A stretch of 64,000 nucleotides of DNA from Trichomonas vaginalis G3 (lineage: Eukaryota; Parabasalia; Trichomonadida; Trichomonadidae): assembly GCF_026262505.1 (NCBI RefSeq), contig NC_067207.1, positions 31,898,082-31,962,081 on the forward strand. The letters run 5' to 3'. The position numbers and the translations under genes were made by a program. Position 1 is the first letter of the stretch. Each line of letters begins with the position of its first letter. Below, one piece after another: positions 38,591 to 47,634 of this stretch. The notes below the pieces were generated by a model. The model worked only from the letters and a program-made list of their open reading frames with translations, searched no databases and had not been told where the DNA came from.

Positions 38591-39451
38591 ATGCTTCAGG
38601 TTGAAAAACAAAGAACAAAAGTAGCAGATACAAAACCGTTAGACTATATCTTTACAAATGCTGGTAGGACTATTTCAGATGAAGAAATTTCATCCCGAAC
38701 ATACAGGTTTGACTATCCAATTCGTTGGCTTCAAAGTCCTTCAGATGCAAAGGCAATAGGATTTAGAAGAGTTTTGTTTTCAAATAGAACTAACGCATTT
38801 ATGTTCGCAGTATATTTTCATGGGCAGTATAAAGGTTCTGATGGTCTAATAGACAAATTTGACGAAATGAGAATCTTTACAGTTCGTTCAGACGAAAGTC
38901 TTGAGAAAACTCTAAATGACTTTCAAACTCAAATGAACAAATATTATTGGGAATTTCAAGAAAAATACGACTCTTTACTAAATGGAACATACTATCTGAA
39001 ACTAGAATATGACAAGATGAACTCCACCGTTTCATTTCAAAAGATTGAAATTAACCCTCCAAGAGATACGGAGTTTTTATTTTGGGAAGTAGACAAACGT
39101 TCTTGGGCACAATTTCTTCGGTTACTAAACCAAAACGAACCATTACCACCAGATGGTCCATTCTGGTTTATACGCCCACCAACAGATTTGACAGTTTATA
39201 GAAACGTGTTTGACCCTCAAAATGTTATATGTCATGCAAGTTTCAGTTCAAGCAACAACAGTTTTCTTTGTATTGGTAAGGACTTTTATGACTTTGCTTC
39301 TAAATTCTACGAACCACCTAGTAACAGTTTCTCTGACTTTCAAGTTTGGTTCACAACAAACGGTGTGCAGCATATAATACCATTGTACTATGACTTTTAT
39401 CTCGAATTGTCTTTCATATATAACTACGGAGAAGTGCTGAAAAAGTATTGA
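38591..39451 (+). CDS. Candidate minor capsid protein, family 1
   Basis: A 286-residue open frame, beta-rich, Phe/Tyr-rich. Blocks: TYRFDYPIRWLQ, then NVICHASFSSSNNSFLCIG, FYEPPSNSFSDFQVWF and IIPLYYDFYLELSFIYN. Related to 3949-4830 and 19306-20162 of Maverick A and to the fossil copy at 32742-33588. Likely a penton or spike-base protein; role inferred. Confidence 0.6.
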   Translation: MLQVEKQRTKVADTKPLDYIFTNAGRTISDEEISSRTYRFDYPIRWLQSPSDAKAIGFRRVLFSNRTNAFMFAVYFHGQYKGSDGLIDKFDEMRIFTVRSDESLEKTLNDFQTQMNKYYWEFQEKYDSLLNGTYYLKLEYDKMNSTVSFQKIEINPPRDTEFLFWEVDKRSWAQFLRLLNQNEPLPPDGPFWFIRPPTDLTVYRNVFDPQNVICHASFSSSNNSFLCIGKDFYDFASKFYEPPSNSFSDFQVWFTTNGVQHIIPLYYDFYLELSFIYNYGEVLKKY

Positions 39452-39568
39452 ATGTGAAGTTTAGGTGAAGTGGTGAGATTTCACCTCTTTTTTCACCTGT
39501 TTTTTCACCCTCATGAATTTTCATGAATTTCCTTAAGATAGAAAAAAAGTGAAGTTAAAATGAGATGT

Positions 39569-39931
39569 TTACTGAATTGGTTGGATGTCGCCTTCTGAGG
39601 TTATGAAGAACGGCTGTCCAGAGTAGTGAAGTAGTGCTCTGAGAATTTGTGTAATTCGTGGAATTGGGCTCTCACGATATGGAAGTAGTATCCAAGGACG
39701 TTTCATGAAGAACTTCAAGAGGGCTTCTTTCTTCACATCCTTAATATCATCGAATGCAGTGCCTTCTGGAACTTGAATTGCAACACCTGTTTCAATTTCC
39801 AACTTTAAGACACTATTCTTGGACAACCAGAAGCCAATGGACTTGCTTGGTTTGCACTTGCTGAGATATTCCTTCACGGTTTCATTTACCTCAATTAGAT
39901 AAATTGCTTCGTCTAAGGGGTCAAGCTCCAT
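39569..39931 (-). CDS. Hypothetical protein with DExIYLIEV start (120 aa)
   Basis: MELDPLDEAIYLIEVNETVKEYL...; alpha/beta texture, Pro-rich C-terminal part. A truncated relative reading FDKTIYLIELPEPSE lies at about 44575-44661, also minus strand and also beside a tandem-repeat array. Divergent from the KilA-N-type gene across a 21-bp repeat array. Not recognised. Confidence 0.5.
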   Translation of the reverse strand: MELDPLDEAIYLIEVNETVKEYLSKCKPSKSIGFWLSKNSVLKLEIETGVAIQVPEGTAFDDIKDVKKEALLKFFMKRPWILLPYRESPIPRITQILRALLHYSGQPFFITSEGDIQPIQ

Positions 39932-39947
39932 ACTGAGTCAGTACAAT

Positions 39948-40300
39948 ATTGTACTTTTTCAAGACAATGTTGTACTTTTTCAAGACAATGTTGTACTTTT
40001 TCAAGACAATGTTGTACTTTTTCAAGACAATGTTGTACTTTTTCAGAACAATGTTGTATAAATTCAGTACAATGTCTCTCAAATTTGAGTACGGCTGTAC
40101 TTTTTCAGAACAAGTCTTGAACTTTTTCAGAACAATGTTGTACTTTTTCAGAACAATGTTGTACTTTTTCAAGACAATGTTGTACTTTTTCAAGACAATG
40201 TTGTACTTTTTCAAGACAATGTTGTACTTTTTCAAGACAATATTGTACTTTTTCAAGACAATATTGTACTTTTTCAAGACAATATTATATTGTTTCAGAA
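39948..40300. repeat. Array of about sixteen 21-bp units
   Basis: Units of the form GTACTTTTTCAAGACAATGT + T, with a divergent pair near 40056-40096. Long frames are open on both strands (repeating YFFKTML or KYNIVLK), an effect of a unit length that is a multiple of three; I do not regard them as genes. It separates two divergent genes. Confidence 0.9.
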
Positions 40301-40342
40301 CAAAGACGGTTAAGACACAAACGAATGTCCGACGTCCCACCA

Positions 40343-40377
40343 AAAAATATTTTTTATTTTTATTGTAAGAACTGAAA
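40343..40377 (+). promoter_or_regulatory. Cassette-type promoter motif
   Basis: TTTTTATTTTTATTGTAAGA + ACTGAAA before ATG 40378; the same TTTTTATTGTAAGAAC block precedes 41354. Confidence 0.5.
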
Positions 40378-41041
40378 ATGTCAGTCGAAGCAAAAACGTT
40401 CACGAACAAATATAATGGCGAAACATTCACGAAAGGCACTTACAACGGTATTGAAGTCTTACGTAGAGACAAGGATGGTTATATAAATGTAACAAATATG
40501 TGTCAGCAGTTTAGGAAAGACTTTAGAAAGTTGTTGGAAAATAAGTCCTGGGAAGAGTATTATACGGCATTTTGTGAAGAATATACCAACCGCCGGAATT
40601 CCGACGGTTGCTTTTTATACAAGGTTCATGCAGGAATTCCGGATGAAATCAAACAGGTTAGAGGAATGTATGTAGACCCAAGACTTGTAAACTATATAGC
40701 AATGTGGGGCTTCTCCAAAATATTGCATAGCAGTTGGAAAAATTATGGACTCCATAGACAAGAAAGTTCATGAGAAGTTAGATGAAGAAGAACTTGAAGA
40801 TACAGTAGAGAATGCAAAACCTTTGTTCGAAGAAGAAGTTAGAAAAATGCATGAAAAACAAATAGAACATGAACGTGAGATATGTTCTGGTTATAGAGAT
40901 TCTCCATACGAACTAGACCAATGGGAACAAGAAGATTTAAAGAGAGAATTTAGAGAATATGAACTCGCTAAGATAGCATTAGAAGCTGCAGAAAAGAAGT
41001 TAAAAGTTTGGGGTCGTTTTGTACAAAAATATTGTGAGTAA
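40378..41041 (+). pseudogene. KilA-N-type protein with coiled-coil tail (fossil)
   Basis: N-terminal KilA-N core: GIEVLRRDKDGYINVTNMCQ, FRKDFRKLLENKSWEEY, GTYVDPRLVNYIAMW-like segment (RGMYVDPRLVNYIAMWGF). The C-terminal part is a charged coiled coil (EEEVRKMHEKQIEHERE...KIALEAAEKKLKVW). KilA-N proteins are DNA-binding regulators of phages and large DNA viruses. Broken copy. Confidence 0.75.
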
Positions 41042-41311
41042 ATGAACCATTTTGTTGCTGAATTCAATAAAAATATATTTTAGGTGAAGAGGTGAGATTT
41101 CACCTCTTTTTTCACCTGTTTTTTCACCCTCTTGAATTTTCATGATTTCATCGTAAATGTTTTGTCAAACATGAACGTAAATGTTTTGTCGAAACTTCAT
41201 CGTAATGAGCGTAAATCAGACAAAAATATATTTTAGGTGAAGAGGTGAGATTTCACCTCTTTTTTCACCTGTTTTTTCACCTCATGAAATTTCCCGAAAT
41301 AAAAAATAAAG
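41042..41311. repeat. GGTGAAGAGGTGAG repeat blocks, left of cassette
   Basis: Two copies (about 41082-41130 and 41235-41285) of the imperfect palindrome AGGTGAAGAGGTGAGATTTC...TTTTTTCACC separated by TGTTTTGTC/GTAAA units as at the element ends. Inverse copies follow the next gene at about 42280 and 42405. Confidence 0.85.
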
Positions 41312-41353
41312 TTGGTTTTTTATAAAATATTTTTTTATTTTTATTGTAAGAAC

Positions 41354-42268
41354 ATGTTAGCAACAACAGCACCAAACTCTTTAGTCATGAACCCAACTTC
41401 AATGTTAGTAGAGATGAAAAGCTTCATTCCTTCTTCATATACTTTCGAAACAGAAATCCAGAAGATAAAGCAAGAACTTCTCCAAGGAGATTTAGATTGC
41501 ACTGCGAAAGATGAAACAAATGAACAGTATCTTTATGAAATGCAGGACATTATTGACCATCTACCTAAACTTCCTGAAATCCAACAACAAAAGCTTACTA
41601 TTCCAGAATTCGATGAAATAGAAGTCAAAGCAACTGACTCAGTAGAAATAAAGAAGTTCATACGAAAGGTTAACTATGAGTTTCTTGGATTTCATTGCAA
41701 CCACAAAGTCATGGACAAAGATTGCGATATGGTATATAAGAATATCTCTGACATATACAAATCTGGGGAGTTTAAGACCTACGACAACTTTGTTTCGTTA
41801 GTTGCAAAATGTGTATGGCAGATAAGAGATAAAGATAGAAGAGGTAAAGTATGGAACGAACAGATAAAACCAGCAACTTTTGAGTTAAAGAAAACCATTG
41901 ACGCCTTAGTCATACTAGCAGGTAAGGTTTCAATGTACAATGCTAAAATGAACCCACAATGTTCTAAATGTAAAGCAGCAATGAGGAAATATAACTACTC
42001 CGTCAAAGAGATAGAACGTATGCGAAACGACTATGCTGACTTAAAGAAAGAAGTAGAGAAACCAGCAGAAGATAAAATGGACATGTTAGAATTTCTGAAC
42101 AAAAACTATCCAACAGCTGACGATTTCCTTCTATCTGATGTCAAGAAGAAATATAAAGAAACATTCGGCATTGTGAAAACATTCGATGTACTAAAAGAAG
42201 AAATAGAAGCTACAAAACTGTTTAGAATTTCAAATATACATCATACAATTCATGTAAAACGCTTATAA
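41354..42268 (+). CDS. Conserved cassette protein 1, Maverick B copy (304 aa)
   Basis: Start chosen at MLATTAPNSLVMNP, right after TTTTTATTGTAAGAAC. Highly similar to 12126-13067 over its whole length, including the FLGFHCNHKVMDKDC core and the CSKCKAAMRKYNYS segment. Same downstream neighbours. Unknown function. Confidence 0.65.
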   Translation: MLATTAPNSLVMNPTSMLVEMKSFIPSSYTFETEIQKIKQELLQGDLDCTAKDETNEQYLYEMQDIIDHLPKLPEIQQQKLTIPEFDEIEVKATDSVEIKKFIRKVNYEFLGFHCNHKVMDKDCDMVYKNISDIYKSGEFKTYDNFVSLVAKCVWQIRDKDRRGKVWNEQIKPATFELKKTIDALVILAGKVSMYNAKMNPQCSKCKAAMRKYNYSVKEIERMRNDYADLKKEVEKPAEDKMDMLEFLNKNYPTADDFLLSDVKKKYKETFGIVKTFDVLKEEIEATKLFRISNIHHTIHVKRL

Positions 42269-42269
42269 A

Positions 42270-42470
42270 ATAACAGGTGAAAAAAGAGGTGAAAAAAGAG
42301 GTGAAATCTCACCTCTTCACCTAAAATATATTTTTGGGTCATTTACGCTCATTACGAAGAAGTTTTGACAAAACATTTACGATGAAATCATGAAAATTCA
42401 TGAGGTGAAAAAAGAGGTGAAAAAAGAGGTGAAATCTCACCTCTTCACCTAAAATATATTTTTATTGAAA
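42270..42470. repeat. GGTGAAGAGGTGAG repeat blocks, right of cassette gene
   Basis: Two inverse copies (about 42280-42325 and 42400-42455) of the same block that precedes the gene, so the gene is framed by inverted repeats, as its Maverick A homologue is by a different sequence. Confidence 0.85.
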
Positions 42471-42539
42471 AATGACCAAATTTCATGATATAACTGTATC
42501 TTTTATACAAAATAAAATAACGCTAGTTTTTTTAAAATA

Positions 42540-42570
42540 TTTTTTTTTATTTTGTATGTAAGAACAGGAT
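42540..42570 (+). promoter_or_regulatory. Cassette promoter motif before T5orf172 gene
   Basis: TTTTTTTTATTTTGTATGTA + AGAACAGGAT before ATG 42571. Confidence 0.5.
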
Positions 42571-43185
42571 ATGTTAAACATTGAGTTTGAAACAGTTAAA
42601 AAGATAGACAATGACACCAAAGTGGTTAGAATTGGTGATTTAAACGTAAGATACTCAAAGAAATACAACAAATATTCTTTGTCAGACATTTTAACACTAT
42701 CTGAAAAGAAAACATCCCACGACTGGGTTAGAAATGCTTCTACTCAGAAAATTTTGACAAGAAATCCTGAGCTTATGATATCGGTAAGATTCTATGGAAC
42801 AAGAACATATCTCATCGACAAAAGTCTTATACCAGTAGTTTTGTTCTGGATTGACCCAGTTGTTGGATATAATTTCATAACATATGGTTCATTCGATACT
42901 GAACGTTGCAGTGAAGGCTTACTTTATATCGTTCAGAAACCGAAGGACTTCAACACAAAAAGATATAAGATAGGAAGAACATTTAATATAACTAAAAGAT
43001 ATGACTCTACAGTCAATAGAGTTAAGGTTGTGTTTGTTAACGATATGAGAGCTGCAGAAACAGAACTGCTTGAAAAGTTTGAGAAAATGTATGGTGCTCC
43101 CATAAAAGGTAAAGAAACGTTTGAAGTAGATGAGATAGATAGTGCTATAAAATTATTTGACGAAGTTGCTGAAAAATACATGTAA
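42571..43185 (+). CDS. KilA-N-associated T5orf172/GIY-YIG-like protein
   Basis: 204-residue open frame. N-terminal KilA-N-like half (VRYSKKYNKYSLSDI, HDWVRNASTQ, YFRFYGTRTYLID-like region), then GLLYIVQKPKDFNTKRYKIG, NITKRYDS, and RAAETELLEKFEKMYG with GKETFEV, the order of T5orf172-type GIY-YIG domains. Fossil homologue in Maverick A at 13166-13776. The full-length copy suggests recent constraint or recent arrival. Confidence 0.75.
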   Translation: MLNIEFETVKKIDNDTKVVRIGDLNVRYSKKYNKYSLSDILTLSEKKTSHDWVRNASTQKILTRNPELMISVRFYGTRTYLIDKSLIPVVLFWIDPVVGYNFITYGSFDTERCSEGLLYIVQKPKDFNTKRYKIGRTFNITKRYDSTVNRVKVVFVNDMRAAETELLEKFEKMYGAPIKGKETFEVDEIDSAIKLFDEVAEKYM

Positions 43186-43239
43186 AGCGTTTATTTTTGG
43201 TCTTTTGTGAAAGTCAGAAAATAACGCTAATTTTATTTT

Positions 43240-43273
43240 TTTTTATTTTTTTATTTTGTATGTAAAGACAGAT
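43240..43273 (+). promoter_or_regulatory. Cassette promoter motif, KilA-N first copy
   Basis: TTTTTTATTTTGTATGTAAA + GACAGAT before ATG 43274. Confidence 0.45.
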
Positions 43274-43670
43274 ATGTCAACAACAGAGAACACAACAACA
43301 GTTATAGTCCATGAAGCTATAAATGAAGAATATGAGTGGGTTCAGTTTAACAAACAACTCCGTCTCATTCGTTCGGTCAAAGACGATATGTACCAAATGC
43401 AAAGTATTTTGACAGCATGTTTTGCTCCAGATACTAAGAAACCACAAGATTGGTTTGAATTAAATAGCACTCATGAACTTTTGAGTGAGTTCGAACATGT
43501 AGAACTTAAAAAGATGTACCAAGACAGACAAAACTTACCATCGTATCTAAAAGGTATATATGTTCATAAGTTCCTAGTTAGTTCAATAGCAATGTGGGCT
43601 TCTCTCGTTATGCATGGTATATTTACAGACTTCTTGACGAAGTTGCTGAAAAATACATGTAAAGCGTTTA
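43274..43670 (+). pseudogene. KilA-N-type gene, partial tandem copy (fossil)
   Basis: Carries the N-terminal part and KilA-N core (GIYVHKFLVSSIAMWAS) of the gene that follows, then joins a repeat of the 3' end of the T5orf172 gene (about 43630-43690). The unit from the T5orf172 tail through the KilA-N start is thus tandemly duplicated with a period of about 475 bp. Confidence 0.7.
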
Positions 43671-43751
43671 TTTTTGGTCTTTTATACAAGATAGAAAAAA
43701 TAACGCTAATTTTATTTTTTTTATTTTTTTATTTTGTATGTAAAGACAGAT

Positions 43752-44578
43752 ATGTCAACAACAGAGAACACAACAACTGCTATCGTTCATGAAGCCATAA
43801 GTGAAGAATATGAGTACATACAATATAACAAACAGTTACGTCTCATTCGTTCGGTCAAAGATGACATGTACCAAATGCAAAGTATTTTGAATGCTCTTCG
43901 TTCTACAAAGCAAGCATACCATTGGTTTGAAAACCAGCAGGCAAAAGAACTTTTAGAAGAATTTCCTCATATGTTTGCGTTCCTCGGAAAACCGAGGAAC
44001 GAGATTCCGTACGAAATCGTAAAAATTTGCCAAATAGTTGAAAAGGATATTATGTTCATAGACTTCTTGTAAATGCTGTAGCAATGTGGGCTTCACCTCG
44101 TTACGCTTGTTATATTTTCATGATGTTAGATGAAATTCATAGACAAGAACGTGAAGAGATGGAAAAGAAACTTCAAGCAAAAGATGAAGTCATTGAAGCA
44201 AAAGACAAAAACATTCAGAAAAGAATACCACGTTCGGTACCAAAAGGAAAGGAAAAGAACTATAAGTATATGATTTATACTGAAGAGATGGAAAATGAAG
44301 AAGACAGAGATATGGTTATGTTGCATTTAGTCAGAAGAAACAACAAAAGCTTTTACGACCTTGCTAAGATTTACAAATCTGACAGAAATTGGTTCTATCG
44401 CGAAAACTTACCGATTTCAATGACACCAAATGAAGATGTTAAACAGATAGTTCAAGATACGTTACCTCAAACACACTATGATATTAAAGGTTGTACAATA
44501 CTTACATTCAAAGAAGATTTGCCGCTACTGAAAGAAAAAATAACAGAGTATTTTGACAACTTCAAACAAGCAGAGTAA
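43752..44578 (+). pseudogene. KilA-N-type protein with DUF3627-like C-terminus (fossil)
   Basis: Homologue of 13863-14725: N-terminal ENTTTAIVHEAISEEYEYIQ, coiled coil (REEMEKKLQAKDEVIEAKDK), C-terminal YKYMIYTEEMENEE ... LHLVRRNNKSFYDLAKIYK. A broken copy with promoter-like motif (43718-43751) upstream. Probably a DNA-binding regulator. Confidence 0.7.
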
Positions 44579-45092
44579 ATGAACCATTTATTTTTACGCT
44601 TGACTTCAGATGGCTCAGGTAGCTCTATAAGGTAAATTGTCTTGTCAAATCCTTCTGGCATTCCAAGTTCTTCCTTCCGACATTCCAAGTTCTTCCTTCC
44701 GACATTCCGAGTCCTTCCATCCGACAGGAAAAAAATTTCCCGACAACTGGAAAAAAATTTCCCGACAACTGGAAAAAATTTTCCTGTTGTCCGTCCGTAA
44801 ACCATTCAAATTTTCGAAAATTGAGAACTTTTTGGTCGAACTTCAGAAAAAGTTTTTCCTTCCGACAGAAAAAGTTTTTCCTTCCGACAGAAAAAGTTCT
44901 TCCTTCCGACAGAAAAAGTTTTTCCTTCCGACAGGACACAAACGGATGGCTGACGTTCCTCTTCCTGAATGTCTTCCAAAGCCAGAAGAACCGACAGCCC
45001 CAGCACCACAACAGACTAAGACTCAAACACTTACATTTTTCAAGCTTGACTTTTTACAATTTGAACTTTGTTCGCGTAGATGTGAATTCTGA
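44575..45092. pseudogene. Decayed copy of the 39.6-40.3 kb divergent locus
   Basis: Minus strand: a truncated FDKTIYLIELPEPSE frame (44575-44661). Middle: arrays of short repeats (44665-44935), units TTCCTTCCGACATTCCAAGT, CCCGACAACTGGAAAAAAAT and TTCCTTCCGACAGAAAAAGT. Plus strand: MADVPLPECLPKPEEPTAPA from 44946, preceded by ACACAAACGGATGGC, matching ACACAAACGAATGTC at 40316. The locus has the same order as 39569-40377 but quite different repeat units. Confidence 0.55.
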
Positions 45093-45915
45093 AAGAAGTA
45101 TGAGGGTCTTGTATGACTTTGTACTTCTCCCATAGTTCATGTCTGTCAAACTTACCTGCCATGGACTCTTTCATAAGTTCCATGAAATCGTCTTCGGACA
45201 ATCCGGGGAAAAGTATGATATCAGTAAGTATTCTCTTTACATCCTTACTTAAACTCTTTGCTGTCTGTACACAAATGACAACTGAAATGTTAAAGTGTCT
45301 GAGCTTCTTAAGAATTCGACACATATCTTGTTCTCTGTTCTTTAACAAAGGATGAGAAGCAAAGTCATCTAAGATAAGAAGACACCTATGAGGGTATGTC
45401 TTCCAATCGTAAGATTGCAATTTCTTCGAAATGTATTCTATCTCTTTCTGTTTGTTTCTGAAGTGTTTCTTCTCTAATATTCTCTGCATTTCCTCATTTG
45501 GGTCTTTAAACTTAGAATTTATATACTCATTTATAGCATTGTACTTCAAAACTCTTCTTTGGTACTTCTTTATCCAATCTAACAACTCAGAGTCTTTTAT
45601 ACATACTAACTTAGACTTCTTTATAATATCTTTGAACGAATTGACGGTTTGGTCGAATTGACCAGAAGTACTACAAATGACTACTAACTCATAGAATGGG
45701 TTCTTCTCATCTAGTTCTTGTTGTTGTGCAGCCATTTTAAGATAAGTGAAAGTCTTACCCGACCCAGGTGGTGCGATTAGACCTGTTATACCATTCTGAG
45801 CAAATAAGAACTTGTCATGTATGGGTTTTATCTGAGCATTTTCTAACTTCCTCTTGTTCTTGTTTAAAACATTCTCAAATTTCTTGTCAATGTCAGCAAA
45901 CTTTTTTTCTAACAT
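45040..45915 (-). CDS. A32/FtsK-like genome packaging ATPase, Maverick B
   Basis: 291-residue open frame. Walker A APPGSGKT (about residues 49-56), Walker B LLILDDF (about 180), then LKKLRHFNISVVICVQTAKS as the sensor/arginine-finger segment. Homologous along its length to 4847-5734. Divergent from the gene at 45953. Confidence 0.85.
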   Translation of the reverse strand: MLEKKFADIDKKFENVLNKNKRKLENAQIKPIHDKFLFAQNGITGLIAPPGSGKTFTYLKMAAQQQELDEKNPFYELVVICSTSGQFDQTVNSFKDIIKKSKLVCIKDSELLDWIKKYQRRVLKYNAINEYINSKFKDPNEEMQRILEKKHFRNKQKEIEYISKKLQSYDWKTYPHRCLLILDDFASHPLLKNREQDMCRILKKLRHFNISVVICVQTAKSLSKDVKRILTDIILFPGLSEDDFMELMKESMAGKFDRHELWEKYKVIQDPHTSFRIHIYANKVQIVKSQA

Positions 45916-45952
45916 ATTTTTTAGAAAAATTAAAATTTTTATCTTTTTGAAA

Positions 45953-46405
45953 ATGTCTAGCGATTTCGCTATCTATATTCGAGACAAACTTTTCGACAGC
46001 AAAACATCTGTCGACCATAAAATCTTACATAGTGTAAACAAGAAAGGTGAATTTGTTCTAAAGTTCTGTTTCTGGGAATATGACAAGAACCATAAAACAT
46101 TAGGCAGAGAAGTCTTTAAGTTTGTCAATGACAGACTTGTTGACAGAGATGACGCCGATTGGAAAGATGAAGTCCAACAAAAGTTCTTAGAATGCAAAGA
46201 AGGCACATGCGCTGTTCTTGAAGATGAAATAGAAAACAGAATAGAAGAGCTATTAAAGGACAAAGAACTTTTACATAAATATGGTTGCGCCAAATTTGAC
46301 ATAACTCCACCAGAGAAGAAGAAGAAGAAAGGAAAGAAAGAGAAAAAAGTAGAAGAGAAGAAAGAACCAGAGCCAATTCCAGAGAAGGTGAGATATGACA
46401 TGTAA
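45953..46405 (+). CDS. Hypothetical Lys-rich protein (150 aa)
   Basis: Start at MSSDFAIYIRDKLF, right after AATTTTTATCTTTTTGAAA. An N-terminal alpha/beta part is followed by a Lys/Glu/Pro tail (PPEKKKKKGKKEKK...). Likely nucleic-acid associated; not recognised. Converges with the 139-aa gene 16 bases away. Confidence 0.55.
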   Translation: MSSDFAIYIRDKLFDSKTSVDHKILHSVNKKGEFVLKFCFWEYDKNHKTLGREVFKFVNDRLVDRDDADWKDEVQQKFLECKEGTCAVLEDEIENRIEELLKDKELLHKYGCAKFDITPPEKKKKKGKKEKKVEEKKEPEPIPEKVRYDM

Positions 46406-46421
46406 AAATAAAATTTTATTT

Positions 46422-46841
46422 TTAGAACATTTCTGGGTCAATGTCAATGTTCTCTTCCTCTTTAGGAGCAAACACTGGCTTAGACTCTAAAATCTTTTTA
46501 CCCAATTTACCTTGAACTTCAACTATCTTAGACTCATAATATTCATAGTCGTCTGCTTTCTTTGGTTCATAAGGTATAACAAGTTTGTATGCTTTACCTT
46601 CTTCGAGTTTTGAGAACTTTCTGTCAAAATTTTCTTTGACTGTCAACATACCGTCAATGTATAAGTCTTCAAATTTCGCACCATTTTTAGTCACAATAGC
46701 AAACTTAACTGGTTCGATGTTCCAAACTTTGTCAAATGTAGACTTTTCAAAATGGTAGAAGTAAACATTCAAATACGTGAATGGGTCTAGTTCTTCTTTG
46801 ACTTCTGTCATGTACTTGTTGACTGAGATGAATTTTGCCAT
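46422..46841 (-). CDS. Hypothetical acidic-tailed protein (139 aa)
   Basis: MAKFISVNKYMTEVKEELD..., beta-rich, with an acidic C-terminus EEENIDIDPEMF. Small beta-rich proteins with acidic tails are often single-strand DNA-binding proteins, but no motif proves it. A possible remnant of a related gene is at 14908-15067. Confidence 0.5.
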   Translation of the reverse strand: MAKFISVNKYMTEVKEELDPFTYLNVYFYHFEKSTFDKVWNIEPVKFAIVTKNGAKFEDLYIDGMLTVKENFDRKFSKLEEGKAYKLVIPYEPKKADDYEYYESKIVEVQGKLGKKILESKPVFAPKEEENIDIDPEMF

Positions 46842-46882
46842 CTTTTCTATCGGATAAAAAAATATTTTTTTTAAAAAACGTT

Positions 46883-47467
46883 TTAAAATGGTATGCCATA
46901 TAGCTTCTTGAATTTGTTAAGAAGTATTTTAACGTATTTTCCATCTGTATCTCTAGTGTTTACATAAGCATAGCCATCCTTAGTAAAACATACTTGTAAT
47001 TTCCTATAGTTTACGCCGGTATAAAAGTAGAAAGAGTCTTGTTCTTCGCTATAGTAGTAAAACTCAAACGTATGCTTGCCATAGTCTGTAATTTCAATTG
47101 CTTCATCTTCTAGTTCGTCGACAAATTCGAATACAATATCTCTAAATTTGCTTTTGTTCTTATTGTTTTCAGAACGAGTAACCCAACGTAAATTTTCAAG
47201 TCTATTGTCATTTCTTATACGGTTTATATGGTCTACAAAAGGTAGATTGTTAGGGTTCGGTATAAAATGAGTTGCAATGACAACATGTTTTAAATAGTGT
47301 TTTCCACCCATCTTCATCCTAGCATATCCTTTATTTTGCTCCCATTCGCTTAAAACTCTTTTTGTCTTTTTGTTTCTGACTTCAAATGACTCACAACAGT
47401 GAATTTCATATTTCTCATCTAACAAACAAGTTTTCCAACAGTTTTTTCCGACAAACTCAGCGTACAT
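46883..47467 (-). CDS. HNH homing-type endonuclease, copy 2
   Basis: 194 residues from MYAEFVGKNCW; nearly the same as 37196-37780 and in opposite orientation. HNH core FVDHINRIRNDNRLENLRWV. Open frame. A separate 5' fragment of the same gene lies just beyond at about 47535-47620, suggesting repeated insertion at one place. Confidence 0.85.
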   Translation of the reverse strand: MYAEFVGKNCWKTCLLDEKYEIHCCESFEVRNKKTKRVLSEWEQNKGYARMKMGGKHYLKHVVIATHFIPNPNNLPFVDHINRIRNDNRLENLRWVTRSENNKNKSKFRDIVFEFVDELEDEAIEITDYGKHTFEFYYYSEEQDSFYFYTGVNYRKLQVCFTKDGYAYVNTRDTDGKYVKILLNKFKKLYGIPF

Positions 47468-47634
47468 TTCAAATAAAATAAAAAAATGTTTTTTTGAAAA
47501 AAATGTTTTAAAATGGTATGCCATATTTTACTATTTCATGCAATGTTTTACTTCTCATCTAACAAACATGTTGTCTGACGGTCTTCTCCAACAAAACTCA
47601 GCGTACATTTCAAATAAAATAAAAATATTTTTTT

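Noticed and set aside
39948-40300. CRISPR-like array
   Set aside because: Units are contiguous 21-mers without distinct spacers, in a eukaryotic transposon; it is a minisatellite.
39921-40439. 172-aa minus and 139-aa plus frames over the 21-bp array
   Set aside because: Pure translation of a stop-free tandem repeat; no codon or motif support.
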